NCBI GenBank assembly: GCA_048498315.1
Contig: JBEHYF010000168.1
Span: 1 to 11,743 of the forward strand
Source: Actinoallomurus sp048498315
Lineage (GTDB): Bacteria; Actinomycetota; Actinomycetes; Streptosporangiales; Streptosporangiaceae
Length of the DNA stretch: 11,743 nucleotides
Direction of reading: 5' to 3'
A program made the position numbers and the translations under genes. The number at the start of each line of letters is the position of its first letter. The first letter of the stretch is position 1. Below the pieces are notes generated by a model. The model made no database searches. It had not been told where the DNA came from and saw only the letters and a program-made list of their open reading frames with translations. Shown piece after piece: positions 6,149 through 11,743 of the stretch.

Positions 6149-6277
6149 GTGGGCCGAGTGCCGAGCACCGCCAACAACCGCTCGTGCATCGGAGGCTCGT
6201 CTTGTCTGCTCAGCTCACCCTGCGGGGAGTCACCAAGTCCTATCCAGGCCGGGTCGTCCTCGATCATGTCTCGCTGA
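6149..6277 (+). CDS. Possible leader ORF overlapping the ABC-F start
   Basis: A GTG at 6149 preceded by GGAGG (6135-6139, 9-nt spacing) opens a 42-codon frame ending at TGA 6275-6277, overlapping the ABC-F start at 6202 in another frame. Antibiotic-resistance ABC-F genes are often controlled by leader peptides whose translation stalls, so this could be an attenuator. It could equally be chance: the second half is only the out-of-frame ABC-F sequence. Low confidence. Confidence 0.2.
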   Translation: MGRVPSTANNRSCIGGSSCLLSSPCGESPSPIQAGSSSIMSR

Positions 6278-7805
6278 CCGTCCGGCCAGGTGAGCGCGTC
6301 GGGCTCGTCGGCGAGAACGGTTCCGGCAAGTCCACCCTGCTGCGGCTGATCGCCGGCCTGGCGGCGCCGGACGACGGCACGATCACGGTCACCGCCGACC
6401 ATGGCATCGGCCATCTCGGCCAGACTCTCGGGCTGCCGCCAGGAAGCACGGTCGGCGAGGCCGTCGACGCCGCGCTGGCCGACTTCCGCGAAATGGAGCG
6501 CAGGATGCGCGAGCTCGAAGCCGACCTCACCGGGGACCGGCTGGCCGAGTACGGCGACCTGCTCAGCGCCTACGAGCTGCGTGGCGGCTATGAGGCCGGC
6601 GCCCGGGTCAAGAAGGCATTGCAGGCCCTCGGCGTAGGCCACATCGAAGCGACGCGTCCGCTGAGCGGGCTTTCCGGCGGCGAGGAGGCCCGGCTTGGGC
6701 TGGCGTGCCTGCTGGCGGCCGCACCCGAGGTCATGCTCCTCGACGAACCCACCAATCACCTCGACGATGCCTCCTCGACCTGGCTTGAGGACCGGCTCCA
6801 AGAGCATCGCGGAATCCTGGTCGTGGTCTCGCACGACCGGCTGTTTCTCGAGCGGGTCGCCACCGCGATCGTCGAGGTGGCGGACGGCGCGGTGACCAGG
6901 TATGGCGGCGGCTACCACGGCTTCCTGGCCGAACGCGCGGCCGCCCGGCGGCGGTGGGAGCAGGCGTACGAGGCCTGGTGCGAGGAGGTCGAGCGGCTCG
7001 AGAAGGCCGTCACGACCACCGCGCGCCGGGTAGCACCCGGCCGGGCGATGAAGGACCACAACAAGATGGCCTACGACCGGCACGCCGGCCGAGTGCAAGG
7101 CTCGATCGCAGGCCGGATCCGGCAAGCCGAGGAGCGGCTGCGACGGCTGCGAGACGATCCGGTTCCCCGGCCGCCGGAACCGCTGCGGTTCGGCGTCGAG
7201 TTCGCCGGTGGTGCGACGCAGGGAGTCGTGGCCGAGCTTCAGGGCGTCCGGGTGGGCGACCGGCTCGCCATCGACAGGTTCCAGATCGAGACGGGGCAGA
7301 GGCTGCTCGTCCACGGGCCGAACGGTGCCGGGAAGTCGACCCTCCTGCGGGTGCTGGCCGGGGAGCTCGTGCCCGACGAGGGAACCGTCCGCAGCCGCGG
7401 CCGGATCGCCTACCTGCCACAGGAGGTGCCGCCAATCCACCCTGAGCGCACCGTGCTCGCCGCCTTCGCCGCTGGGCGTTCCGGATACGAGGACGAGCAT
7501 CGGGCACGGCTGCTCGCGCTCGGGCTCTTCCGGCCGGAGCAGTTGGACGTTCCGGTCGGGACGCTCTCCACCGGCCAGCGACGGCGGCTCGCGCTCGCCC
7601 GGCTTCTGACCGGCGAACCTCCGGACCTGATGCTGCTCGACGAGCCGACCAGCCACGTGTCGGTCGCGCTCGTCACCGAGTTCGAAGCGGCCCTTGCCGA
7701 CTACCCGGGTGCGCTGGTCCTGGTGACCCATGATCGAGGCCTGCGGGCACGGTTCACCGGCGCCACGATTGAGATCGACAACGGACGGATTCGGGGGAGA
7801 AGTGA
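6202..7805 (+). CDS. ABC-F ribosomal-protection ATPase (3' frameshift)
   Basis: Two ABC ATPase domains without membrane segments, as in ABC-F proteins that bind the ribosomal E site and dislodge peptidyl-transferase/exit-tunnel antibiotics. From TTG 6202: Walker A GENGSGKS (37-44), signature LSGGE (157-161), Walker B VMLLDE (177-182) with EPTNHLDD, a helical inter-domain linker (about 245-325, containing KDHNKMAYDRHAGRVQ), second Walker A GPNGAGKS (372-379), signature LSTGQ (455-459), Walker B LMLLDE (476-481). TTG 6202 is chosen over GTG 6184 because GGAGG lies 6 nt before it and MSAQLTLRGV is the usual N-terminus. Family similarity ends at NGRIRG (residue 532). The written frame then runs on to 8217 through the Vgb gene in the wrong frame. 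One extra G in the 7793-7797 run would give RGEK and TGA 7803-7805, overlapping the Vgb GTG. The coordinates follow that corrected end. The substrate (streptogramin A, lincosamide, pleuromutilin or macrolide) cannot be decided from sequence alone. Confidence 0.88.
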
Positions 7806-8698
7806 CGTTGCACGTCGAGGAGATCAAGGTTTGCGATGCGGAGTCCGGTCCCTACGCCGTCACGACCGGGCCCGACGGCGCCTTGTGGTTCACGATGGTG
7901 CACGCCGGTCGGGTCGGCCGGCTGATGCCCGGTGGCGAGCTGCGCTCGTACGGGCTGGAACCGTCGTCCTGCGGTCCCACGGTCATCGCGGCCGGGCCCG
8001 ACGGCGCGCTGTGGTTCACCGAATACCAGGGACACCGGATCGGGCGCATCACCGTGCGTGGCGAGGTGACCCACTTCGACCTCCCCACTGCCAAGGCCGG
8101 GCCGTTCGGCATCGCGACGGGTCCGGACGGGGCGCTGTGGTTCACCGAGACCGCCGCCGACCGCATCGGCCGCATCGCCACCTCCGGCGAGGTCACCGAA
8201 TACCGGCTGCCCGGTAAAGGCGCCTTCCCTTCCGCGATCGTGGCCGCTCCCGATTCCGGCCTCTGGTTCACGATGAACCAGCTGGACGCGATCGGCCGTG
8301 TCAGCGCCGCCGATGGCGCGATCATCGTCCATTCGCTGCCGACCCAGGGATCAGCGCCCGTCGGGATCACGGCCGGGCCGGACGGGGCGCTGTGGTTCGT
8401 AGAGATCGGCGCCGGGCAGATCGGCCGGATCGGGGTGGACGGGGTGATCGAGGAGTACCCGCTGCCGGACCGGACGGCACGCCCGCACGCCATCACGGCC
8501 GCGCCTGACGGCGCGTGCTGGTTCACCGAGTGGGGCGGCAACCGGATCGGACGGATCGACGCATCGGGTTCGATCACCGAGCATGAGCTGCCGACGCCAG
8601 GCTCAGAACCGCACGGGCTCGTGGCTGGACCGGACGGCGCGATCTGGGCCGCGCTGGAGACCGGGGCGCTCGCTCGTATCGAGCTCTGCAGCCGGTGA
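7802..8698 (+). CDS. vgb: Virginiamycin B lyase-like streptogramin B lyase
   Basis: 298 aa, matching Vgb enzymes (about 295-300). Seven repeats of a (G/A)PDGALWFTE-type strand begin at residues 23, 65, 107, 149, 192, 234 and 276, a period of 42-43, giving a seven-bladed beta-propeller. Vgb opens cyclic type B streptogramins by a C-O lyase reaction, not hydrolysis. Tyr18, His229, His271 and Glu286 fall where I remember the catalytic and metal-site residues of staphylococcal Vgb (about Tyr18, His228/229, His270, Glu284), so activity is likely; this alignment is from memory. Start GTG 7802 has GGGGGAGA directly upstream; longer in-frame starts lie inside the ABC-F gene. In an unshifted operon its GTG would overlap the ABC-F TGA as GTGA, implying translational coupling. 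No signal peptide, so cytoplasmic. Some propeller proteins annotated Vgb have other roles, but the ABC-F neighbour supports resistance. Confidence 0.9.
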   Translation: MTLHVEEIKVCDAESGPYAVTTGPDGALWFTMVHAGRVGRLMPGGELRSYGLEPSSCGPTVIAAGPDGALWFTEYQGHRIGRITVRGEVTHFDLPTAKAGPFGIATGPDGALWFTETAADRIGRIATSGEVTEYRLPGKGAFPSAIVAAPDSGLWFTMNQLDAIGRVSAADGAIIVHSLPTQGSAPVGITAGPDGALWFVEIGAGQIGRIGVDGVIEEYPLPDRTARPHAITAAPDGACWFTEWGGNRIGRIDASGSITEHELPTPGSEPHGLVAGPDGAIWAALETGALARIELCSR

Positions 8699-8704
8699 AC
8701 CACT

Positions 8705-8737
8705 CTTCGGCTGCGGACTCACTCGCCGTAGCCGAAG
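8705..8737. terminator. Bidirectional hairpin between vgb and arfB
   Basis: CTTCGGCT (8705-8712) pairs with AGCCGAAG (8730-8737), extended by GCGG/CCGT with one G-U pair to a 12-bp stem and a 9-nt loop. It lies just after the vgb stop and overlaps the last codons of the convergent arfB, so it can serve both genes. Confidence 0.65.
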
Positions 8738-9153
8738 CGACCGGAGCGGCCGCGCTTGACCTCGCCGCGGCGGCGCTTGTTCTCCAGGCGGCGCTGCTTG
8801 GCGCGCTTGCTGGGCTTGGTGGGGCGGCGCGGTTTGGGCGGCGGGGCGGTCGCCTCGGCGAGCAGGGCGGCGAGCCGTTCCTTCGCGGCCTCGCGGTTGC
8901 GCAACTGGGAGCGGAACTCCTCGGCGCGGATGGTGATGACGCCGTTCACGAGGCGCCCCGCGAGCCGTTGCAGGGCGCGGTCCTTGTACGGCCGGGGCAG
9001 CGCGTCGCTGCCGGCCAGGTCGAAGGACAGCTCGGCGGCGGTGTCGCTGGTGTTGACGTGCTGGCCGCCCGGTCCCGACGAGCGGGAGAAACGCCAGCGG
9101 AGCTCGCCGTCGGGGATGACGACCGAGCCGCGGACGCGCACCGGATCGGACAT
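8719..9153 (-). CDS. arfB: ArfB/YaeJ-type ribosome-rescue peptidyl-tRNA hydrolase
   Basis: 144 aa from ATG 9151-9153, the usual length. An RF1/RF2-like catalytic domain carries GPGGQHVNTSDTAAEL with the GGQ at residues 29-31, which hydrolyses peptidyl-tRNA. There is no codon-recognition domain. A basic tail (about 103-139: PPPKPRRPTKPSKRAKQRR, then ENKRRRGEVKRGR) is the part that, in ArfB, enters the empty mRNA channel of stalled ribosomes. It therefore rescues non-stop complexes without a stop codon. A TTG or GTG further upstream in frame (to 9171) is unnecessary. A GATAAT box ends 7 nt before the ATG with no Shine-Dalgarno, suggesting a leaderless transcript. It is convergent with vgb and divergent from the oxygenase gene. 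Confidence 0.93.
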   Translation of the reverse strand: MSDPVRVRGSVVIPDGELRWRFSRSSGPGGQHVNTSDTAAELSFDLAGSDALPRPYKDRALQRLAGRLVNGVITIRAEEFRSQLRNREAAKERLAALLAEATAPPPKPRRPTKPSKRAKQRRLENKRRRGEVKRGRSGRFGYGE

Positions 9154-9160
9154 GGTGCCG

Positions 9161-9190
9161 ATTATCCCCACCCGACGCGGATCATGTCGC
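9161..9190 (-). promoter_or_regulatory. Probable leaderless promoter of arfB
   Basis: On the minus strand GCGACA (9185-9190), an 18-bp spacer and GATAAT (9161-9166) resemble -35 and -10 boxes. The -10 ends 7 nt before the ATG. Confidence 0.5.
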
Positions 9191-9285
9191 CTCGATTTTC
9201 GACGGGCATCCTTCGGCCCTCGCCGGGCGGGGCGTGGGGTACGTCAGGGCGACGTTGCGTCGGTCACACATCCCTCGCAGCGATG

Positions 9286-9303
9286 CAAGTAAACACTTAC
9301 ACT
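9286..9303 (+). promoter_or_regulatory. -10 box and overlapping inverted repeats upstream of the MpaB-type gene
   Basis: TACACT (9298-9303) ends 6 nt before ATG 9310, and no Shine-Dalgarno is present. It overlaps AAGTAAACACTTAC, which contains two nested inverted repeats (AAGT-N4-ACTT and GTAA-N4-TTAC). This AT-rich dyad over a -10 looks like a repressor site, possibly of a TetR-type lipid regulator encoded elsewhere. Confidence 0.45.
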
Positions 9304-9309
9304 GGGCGC

Positions 9310-10131
9310 ATGTCGGACGGATTGTTCCAGGACGGCGACGTGATCCGGCGGGTCGGCCGGGAGGGCATCCTGATCGCCGCGGGCGGCGCGGCGTCGCTGC
9401 TGCAGACCGCGCACCCGGAGATCGCGCAGGGCGTGTACGACCACAGCTACACCGCCGAGGATCCGCTCGGCCGGCTCCGGGGCACGATGCAGTGGGTGTA
9501 CGCGGTCGAGTTCGGCACCCGCGCGGAGGCGGAGCGGATCAGCGCCGTCGTGCGACGGATGCACGACGGCGTCACCGGGCCGGGCTACCAGGCCAACGAC
9601 CCCGAGCTCCAGGTGTGGGTGGCCGCGACCCTGTTCGCCACGGCCGTGCACATGTACCGGCTGATCTTCGGCGAGCTGGCGCCCGATGAACTGGAGACCT
9701 ACTACGAGCAGTCCAAGGTCTTCGCGACCATCCTGGGCTGCCCGTACGAGATGATGCCGGCGGCGTACGCCGACTTCCGCGCATACTACGCGGACATGCT
9801 CGCCACGCTGCGCATCAGCGACGCGTCACGGGTCATCGCCGATCAGGTGCTGCACCCGAGGCTGCCCGGCGGCGTGCTGAACGAGCCGGGCCTGGCCGTG
9901 ATCCGGCTGATCACCGTGGGGCTGATGCCCGAGCCGATCCGCCGACAGTACGGCTGGCGGTGGGACGCCGCCCGGCGGGCCCGCTTCCGCCTGCTGATGC
10001 GCACCCTGCGCCTGGTGTACCCGCGGCTGCCGCTGCGCCTGCGCACCCTCCCCCGCGACTACTACCTGCGCGACCTGCGCCGCCGTTCGGCGAGCGCGCC
10101 GCCGGAGCGCCGGGTCGTCGAGACGGCCTGA
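9310..10131 (+). CDS. MpaB/DUF2236-family oxygenase
   Basis: 273 aa. It resembles the MpaB/rubber-oxygenase catalytic domain (DUF2236): an N-terminal GREGILIAAGGAASLLQTAHPEIAQGV, then RLRGTMQWVYAVEFGT, and AVHMYRLIFGELAPDELETYYEQ. Rubber oxygenases of this fold are haem b enzymes that cleave carbon-carbon double bonds, and fungal MpaB acts in mycophenolic acid synthesis. His35, His45 and His114 are candidate metal or haem contacts, but I cannot assign the ligand. The substrate is unknown in most actinobacterial members. ATG 9310 is preferred because the TACACT -10 box lies 6 nt before it. A longer frame reaching 8695 crosses arfB on the other strand and is not real. The C-terminus is Arg-rich. 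Convergent with the enoyl-CoA hydratase gene, from which a strong hairpin separates it. Confidence 0.85.
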   Translation: MSDGLFQDGDVIRRVGREGILIAAGGAASLLQTAHPEIAQGVYDHSYTAEDPLGRLRGTMQWVYAVEFGTRAEAERISAVVRRMHDGVTGPGYQANDPELQVWVAATLFATAVHMYRLIFGELAPDELETYYEQSKVFATILGCPYEMMPAAYADFRAYYADMLATLRISDASRVIADQVLHPRLPGGVLNEPGLAVIRLITVGLMPEPIRRQYGWRWDAARRARFRLLMRTLRLVYPRLPLRLRTLPRDYYLRDLRRRSASAPPERRVVETA

Positions 10132-10134
10132 CGC

Positions 10135-10166
10135 GGGCGCGGGTCCCGGATGCCGGGCCCGCGCCC
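10135..10166. terminator. Strong bidirectional hairpin between the oxygenase and enoyl-CoA hydratase genes
   Basis: GGGCGCGGG (10135-10143) pairs with CCCGCGCCC (10158-10166), and inside that CCCGG (10145-10149) pairs with CCGGG (10153-10157) around ATG. One T (10144) is bulged. This 14-bp GC stem fills the short gap between two convergent stops, so it is a likely shared terminator although it lacks a T tract. Confidence 0.75.
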
Positions 10167-10175
10167 TCTATCCGG

Positions 10176-10940
10176 CTACTCGCCCTTCCACCCCTGCTTT
10201 CGCTTCTCGGCGAAGGCGGCGGCGCCCTCCATCGCGTCCTTCGACCCGAACACCGGGCCGATGATCTCGCCCTGCTTGGCGAACTGCTGGTCGCTCGGCC
10301 AGTCGCGGGACTCGACGATGACCCGCTTGGTGGCGGCGAGCGCCAGCGGCGCGTTGGCCGCGATGCGGGCGGCCAGCTCCTTGGCCGCGGCGAGTGCCCG
10401 GCCCGGCTCGGTGACCTGGTTGACCAGGCCGACCTCGGCGAGCCGCGCCGCCGGGTAGTGGTCGCCGGTCAGCGCGATCTCCATCGCCACGTGGTACGGG
10501 ATGCGCACCGGCAGGCGCAGCAGGCCGCCCGCACCCGCGACGAGGCCGCGCTTGACCTCGGGCAGGCCGAACTTCGCTTCGGACGAGGCGACGATCATGT
10601 CGCAGGACAGCGCGATCTCGAAGCCGCCGGCCAGGGCGTAGCCCTCGACGGCCGCGATGATCGGCTTGGCCGGCGGGCGCTGCGTGATGCCGGCGAAGCC
10701 GCGCCCCTCGGTGATGGGGTTGTCACCGCTGAGGAAGCCCTTGAGGTCCATGCCGGCGCTGAAGGTGCCGCCGGCGCCGGTCAGGACGTACGCGGCGACG
10801 TCCTTGCGGGCGTCGAACTCGTCCAGCGCGGCCGCGATGCCGCGGGCGACCGCGCCGTTGACCGCGTTCCTGGCCTCCGGACGGTTGATGGTGATGACTG
10901 CGACGCCGTCCTCGACCTCGGTCAGAACCGCATCCGACAT
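10176..10940 (-). CDS. Enoyl-CoA hydratase/isomerase (crotonase family)
   Basis: 254 aa from ATG 10938-10940. TFSAGMDLKGF (59-69) and YALAGGFEIALSCD (101-114) supply the oxyanion hole. Glu108 and Glu128 (FGLPEVKRGL) align with the two catalytic glutamates of crotonase, so water addition to a 2-enoyl-CoA is plausible. VAGAGGLLRLP replaces the commoner IPGAGGTQRL. A TGAGG Shine-Dalgarno overlaps the stop of the upstream SDR gene, and the genes are 10 bp apart, so they form an operon. Together they could catalyse successive steps (hydration, then oxidation of 3-hydroxyacyl-CoA) of beta-oxidation or branched-chain acyl-CoA breakdown. The chain length of the substrate is not predictable here. A longer N-terminus up to 10976 would run back into the SDR gene and is not used. 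Confidence 0.93.
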   Translation of the reverse strand: MSDAVLTEVEDGVAVITINRPEARNAVNGAVARGIAAALDEFDARKDVAAYVLTGAGGTFSAGMDLKGFLSGDNPITEGRGFAGITQRPPAKPIIAAVEGYALAGGFEIALSCDMIVASSEAKFGLPEVKRGLVAGAGGLLRLPVRIPYHVAMEIALTGDHYPAARLAEVGLVNQVTEPGRALAAAKELAARIAANAPLALAATKRVIVESRDWPSDQQFAKQGEIIGPVFGSKDAMEGAAAFAEKRKQGWKGE

Positions 10941-10950
10941 GGCCACGACC

Positions 10951-11724
10951 TCACTTGGGCTGGAAGCGGATACCACCGTCGAACCGGATGGTCTCGGCGT
11001 TGATGTAGTCGTTCTCGATCAGCGAGCGCACCAGGTGGGCGAACTCGTCGGCGCGGCCCATGCGCTTGGGGAACACGACGGGCGCGACCAGCCTCTTCTT
11101 GAACTCCTCGGCCTGCTCGCCGGTGCCGTAGATCGGCGTGTCGATGATGCCGGGGCAGATGGTGTTGACGCGCACGCCGATCACGGACAGGTCGCGCGCG
11201 GCCGGCACGGTCATGCCGACGATGCCGCCCTTCGACGCCGAGTAGGCCACCTGGCCGGTCTGCCCTTCGAGGGCGGCGACCGACGCGGTGTTGATGACGA
11301 CGCCGCGCGTGCCGTACTCGTCGACCGGCTCGGTCTTGGCGATCGCCGCGGCACCCTGGCGCATGCCGTTGAAGGTGCCGATCAGGTTGACGTCGATGAC
11401 CTTCTTGTACGTGGCGAGGTCGTGCGGGGAGCCGTCGCGGCCGACGGTGCGCGACGCCCAGCCGATGCCGGCGCTGTTGACGACGACCCGCAACGGCGCG
11501 CCGGTCGCGACGGCGGCGTCGACGGCGGCCTGCACCTGGTTCTCGTCGGAGACGTCCACCTTGACGAAGACCCCGCCGATCTCGTCGGCGATGGTCTTGC
11601 CGCGGTCCTCGTTGAGGTCGGCGATGACCACCTTGGCGCCGTGTGCGGCGAGATCCCGCGCGGTCGCCTCTCCCAGCCCGCTTGCACCGCCCGTGACAAG
11701 GGCGGCCACTCCGTTTACGTCCAT
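10951..11724 (-). CDS. SDR-family oxidoreductase, type II 3-hydroxyacyl-CoA dehydrogenase-like
   Basis: 257 aa, complete. Classical SDR: cofactor loop TGGASGLG (11-18), Asp36 at the end of beta-2 (favours NAD over NADP), NSAG (83-86, usually NNAG), Asn113, catalytic Ser148, and YSASK with Tyr161 and Lys165. The N-terminus, the long insert AIAKTEPVDEYGTRGVVINTASVAA and the tail INAETIRFDGGIRFQPK resemble the HSD17B10/type II 3-hydroxyacyl-CoA dehydrogenase group, which oxidises short-chain 3-hydroxyacyl-CoA. It is first in an operon with the enoyl-CoA hydratase gene. ATG 11722-11724 has no Shine-Dalgarno; a TAGCCT box ends 6 nt before it, so the transcript is probably leaderless. Other SDR substrates cannot be excluded. 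Confidence 0.92.
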   Translation of the reverse strand: MDVNGVAALVTGGASGLGEATARDLAAHGAKVVIADLNEDRGKTIADEIGGVFVKVDVSDENQVQAAVDAAVATGAPLRVVVNSAGIGWASRTVGRDGSPHDLATYKKVIDVNLIGTFNGMRQGAAAIAKTEPVDEYGTRGVVINTASVAALEGQTGQVAYSASKGGIVGMTVPAARDLSVIGVRVNTICPGIIDTPIYGTGEQAEEFKKRLVAPVVFPKRMGRADEFAHLVRSLIENDYINAETIRFDGGIRFQPK

Positions 11725-11730
11725 GGCAGG

Positions 11731-11736
11731 AGGCTA
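11731..11736 (-). promoter_or_regulatory. -10 box of a probable leaderless promoter (SDR-hydratase operon)
   Basis: TAGCCT on the minus strand fits TAnnnT and ends 6 nt before the ATG. The -35 would lie beyond the window. Confidence 0.4.
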
Positions 11737-11743
11737 CCGGAGA

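Noticed and set aside
6073..7827. 584-codon minus-strand frame opposite the ABC-F gene
   Set aside because: Covers a protein with all ABC-F motifs on the plus strand; the minus product has no recognisable domain and is a high-GC shadow.
7806..8217. C-terminal extension of ABC-F as a real domain
   Set aside because: Arg/His-rich stretch that is simply vgb read in another frame; vgb has seven blade repeats in its own frame.
8695..9309. N-terminal extension of the oxygenase
   Set aside because: It is the antisense of arfB; the chosen ATG has a promoter box directly upstream.
1..11743. tRNA, rRNA, CRISPR array, insertion sequence or attachment site
   Set aside because: No cloverleaf, spaced repeat array, transposase motif or terminal inverted repeats found by eye on either strand.

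Overview
The window comes from a high-GC actinomycete. GC is very high at third codon positions, GTG and TTG starts are frequent, and the gene families are typically actinobacterial: a DUF5753-type XRE regulator, a DUF4232-type lipoprotein, a DivIVA-domain coiled-coil protein and an HExGH peptide deformylase. The composition suggests Actinomadura/Thermomonosporaceae or a neighbour, but that is an impression and not a measurement. No tRNA, rRNA, CRISPR array or insertion sequence was seen, and no gene-free stretch exceeds about 300 bases.

Left part (1-4042). A large unrecognised protein on the minus strand runs off the left edge with a Pro/Ala-rich tail. A 3 x 14-bp tandem repeat lies just upstream of it, followed by a gamma-carbonic-anhydrase-family hexapeptide-repeat protein (minus). 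A divergent region separates the latter from a DivIVA-domain protein (plus) and a peptide deformylase (plus).

Middle part (4043-5500) is scarred. A plus-strand lipoprotein gene and a minus-strand XRE/DUF5753 regulator gene face each other, and both stop resembling their families at the same point near 4585-4600. This suggests a deletion that joined two gene bodies. A small gene divergent from the XRE gene also seems to lose its normal C-terminus near 5405, where a TetR cassette begins.

Resistance cassette (5454-8698). A TetR repressor gene is divergent from an ABC-F ribosome-protection gene followed by a seven-bladed propeller protein of the virginiamycin B lyase (Vgb) type. ABC-F proteins of this kind displace antibiotics from the ribosome and Vgb linearises type B streptogramins, so the pair could counter both streptogramin components under TetR control. 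The ABC-F frame has lost its stop by what looks like a one-base change in a G run at 7793-7797. Restoring one G recreates a stop overlapping the Vgb start as GTGA.

Right part (8719-11743). Here lie an ArfB-type ribosome-rescue hydrolase (minus), an MpaB/DUF2236 oxygenase (plus), and a two-gene minus-strand operon of an SDR resembling type II 3-hydroxyacyl-CoA dehydrogenase followed by an enoyl-CoA hydratase, probably for acyl-CoA catabolism. Convergent pairs are separated by strong hairpins.

A theme across the window: six genes have a TAnnnT-like -10 box only 6-9 nt before their ATG/GTG and no Shine-Dalgarno, so they probably give leaderless transcripts. The cassette genes and the XRE-locus genes instead mostly have Shine-Dalgarno sequences.
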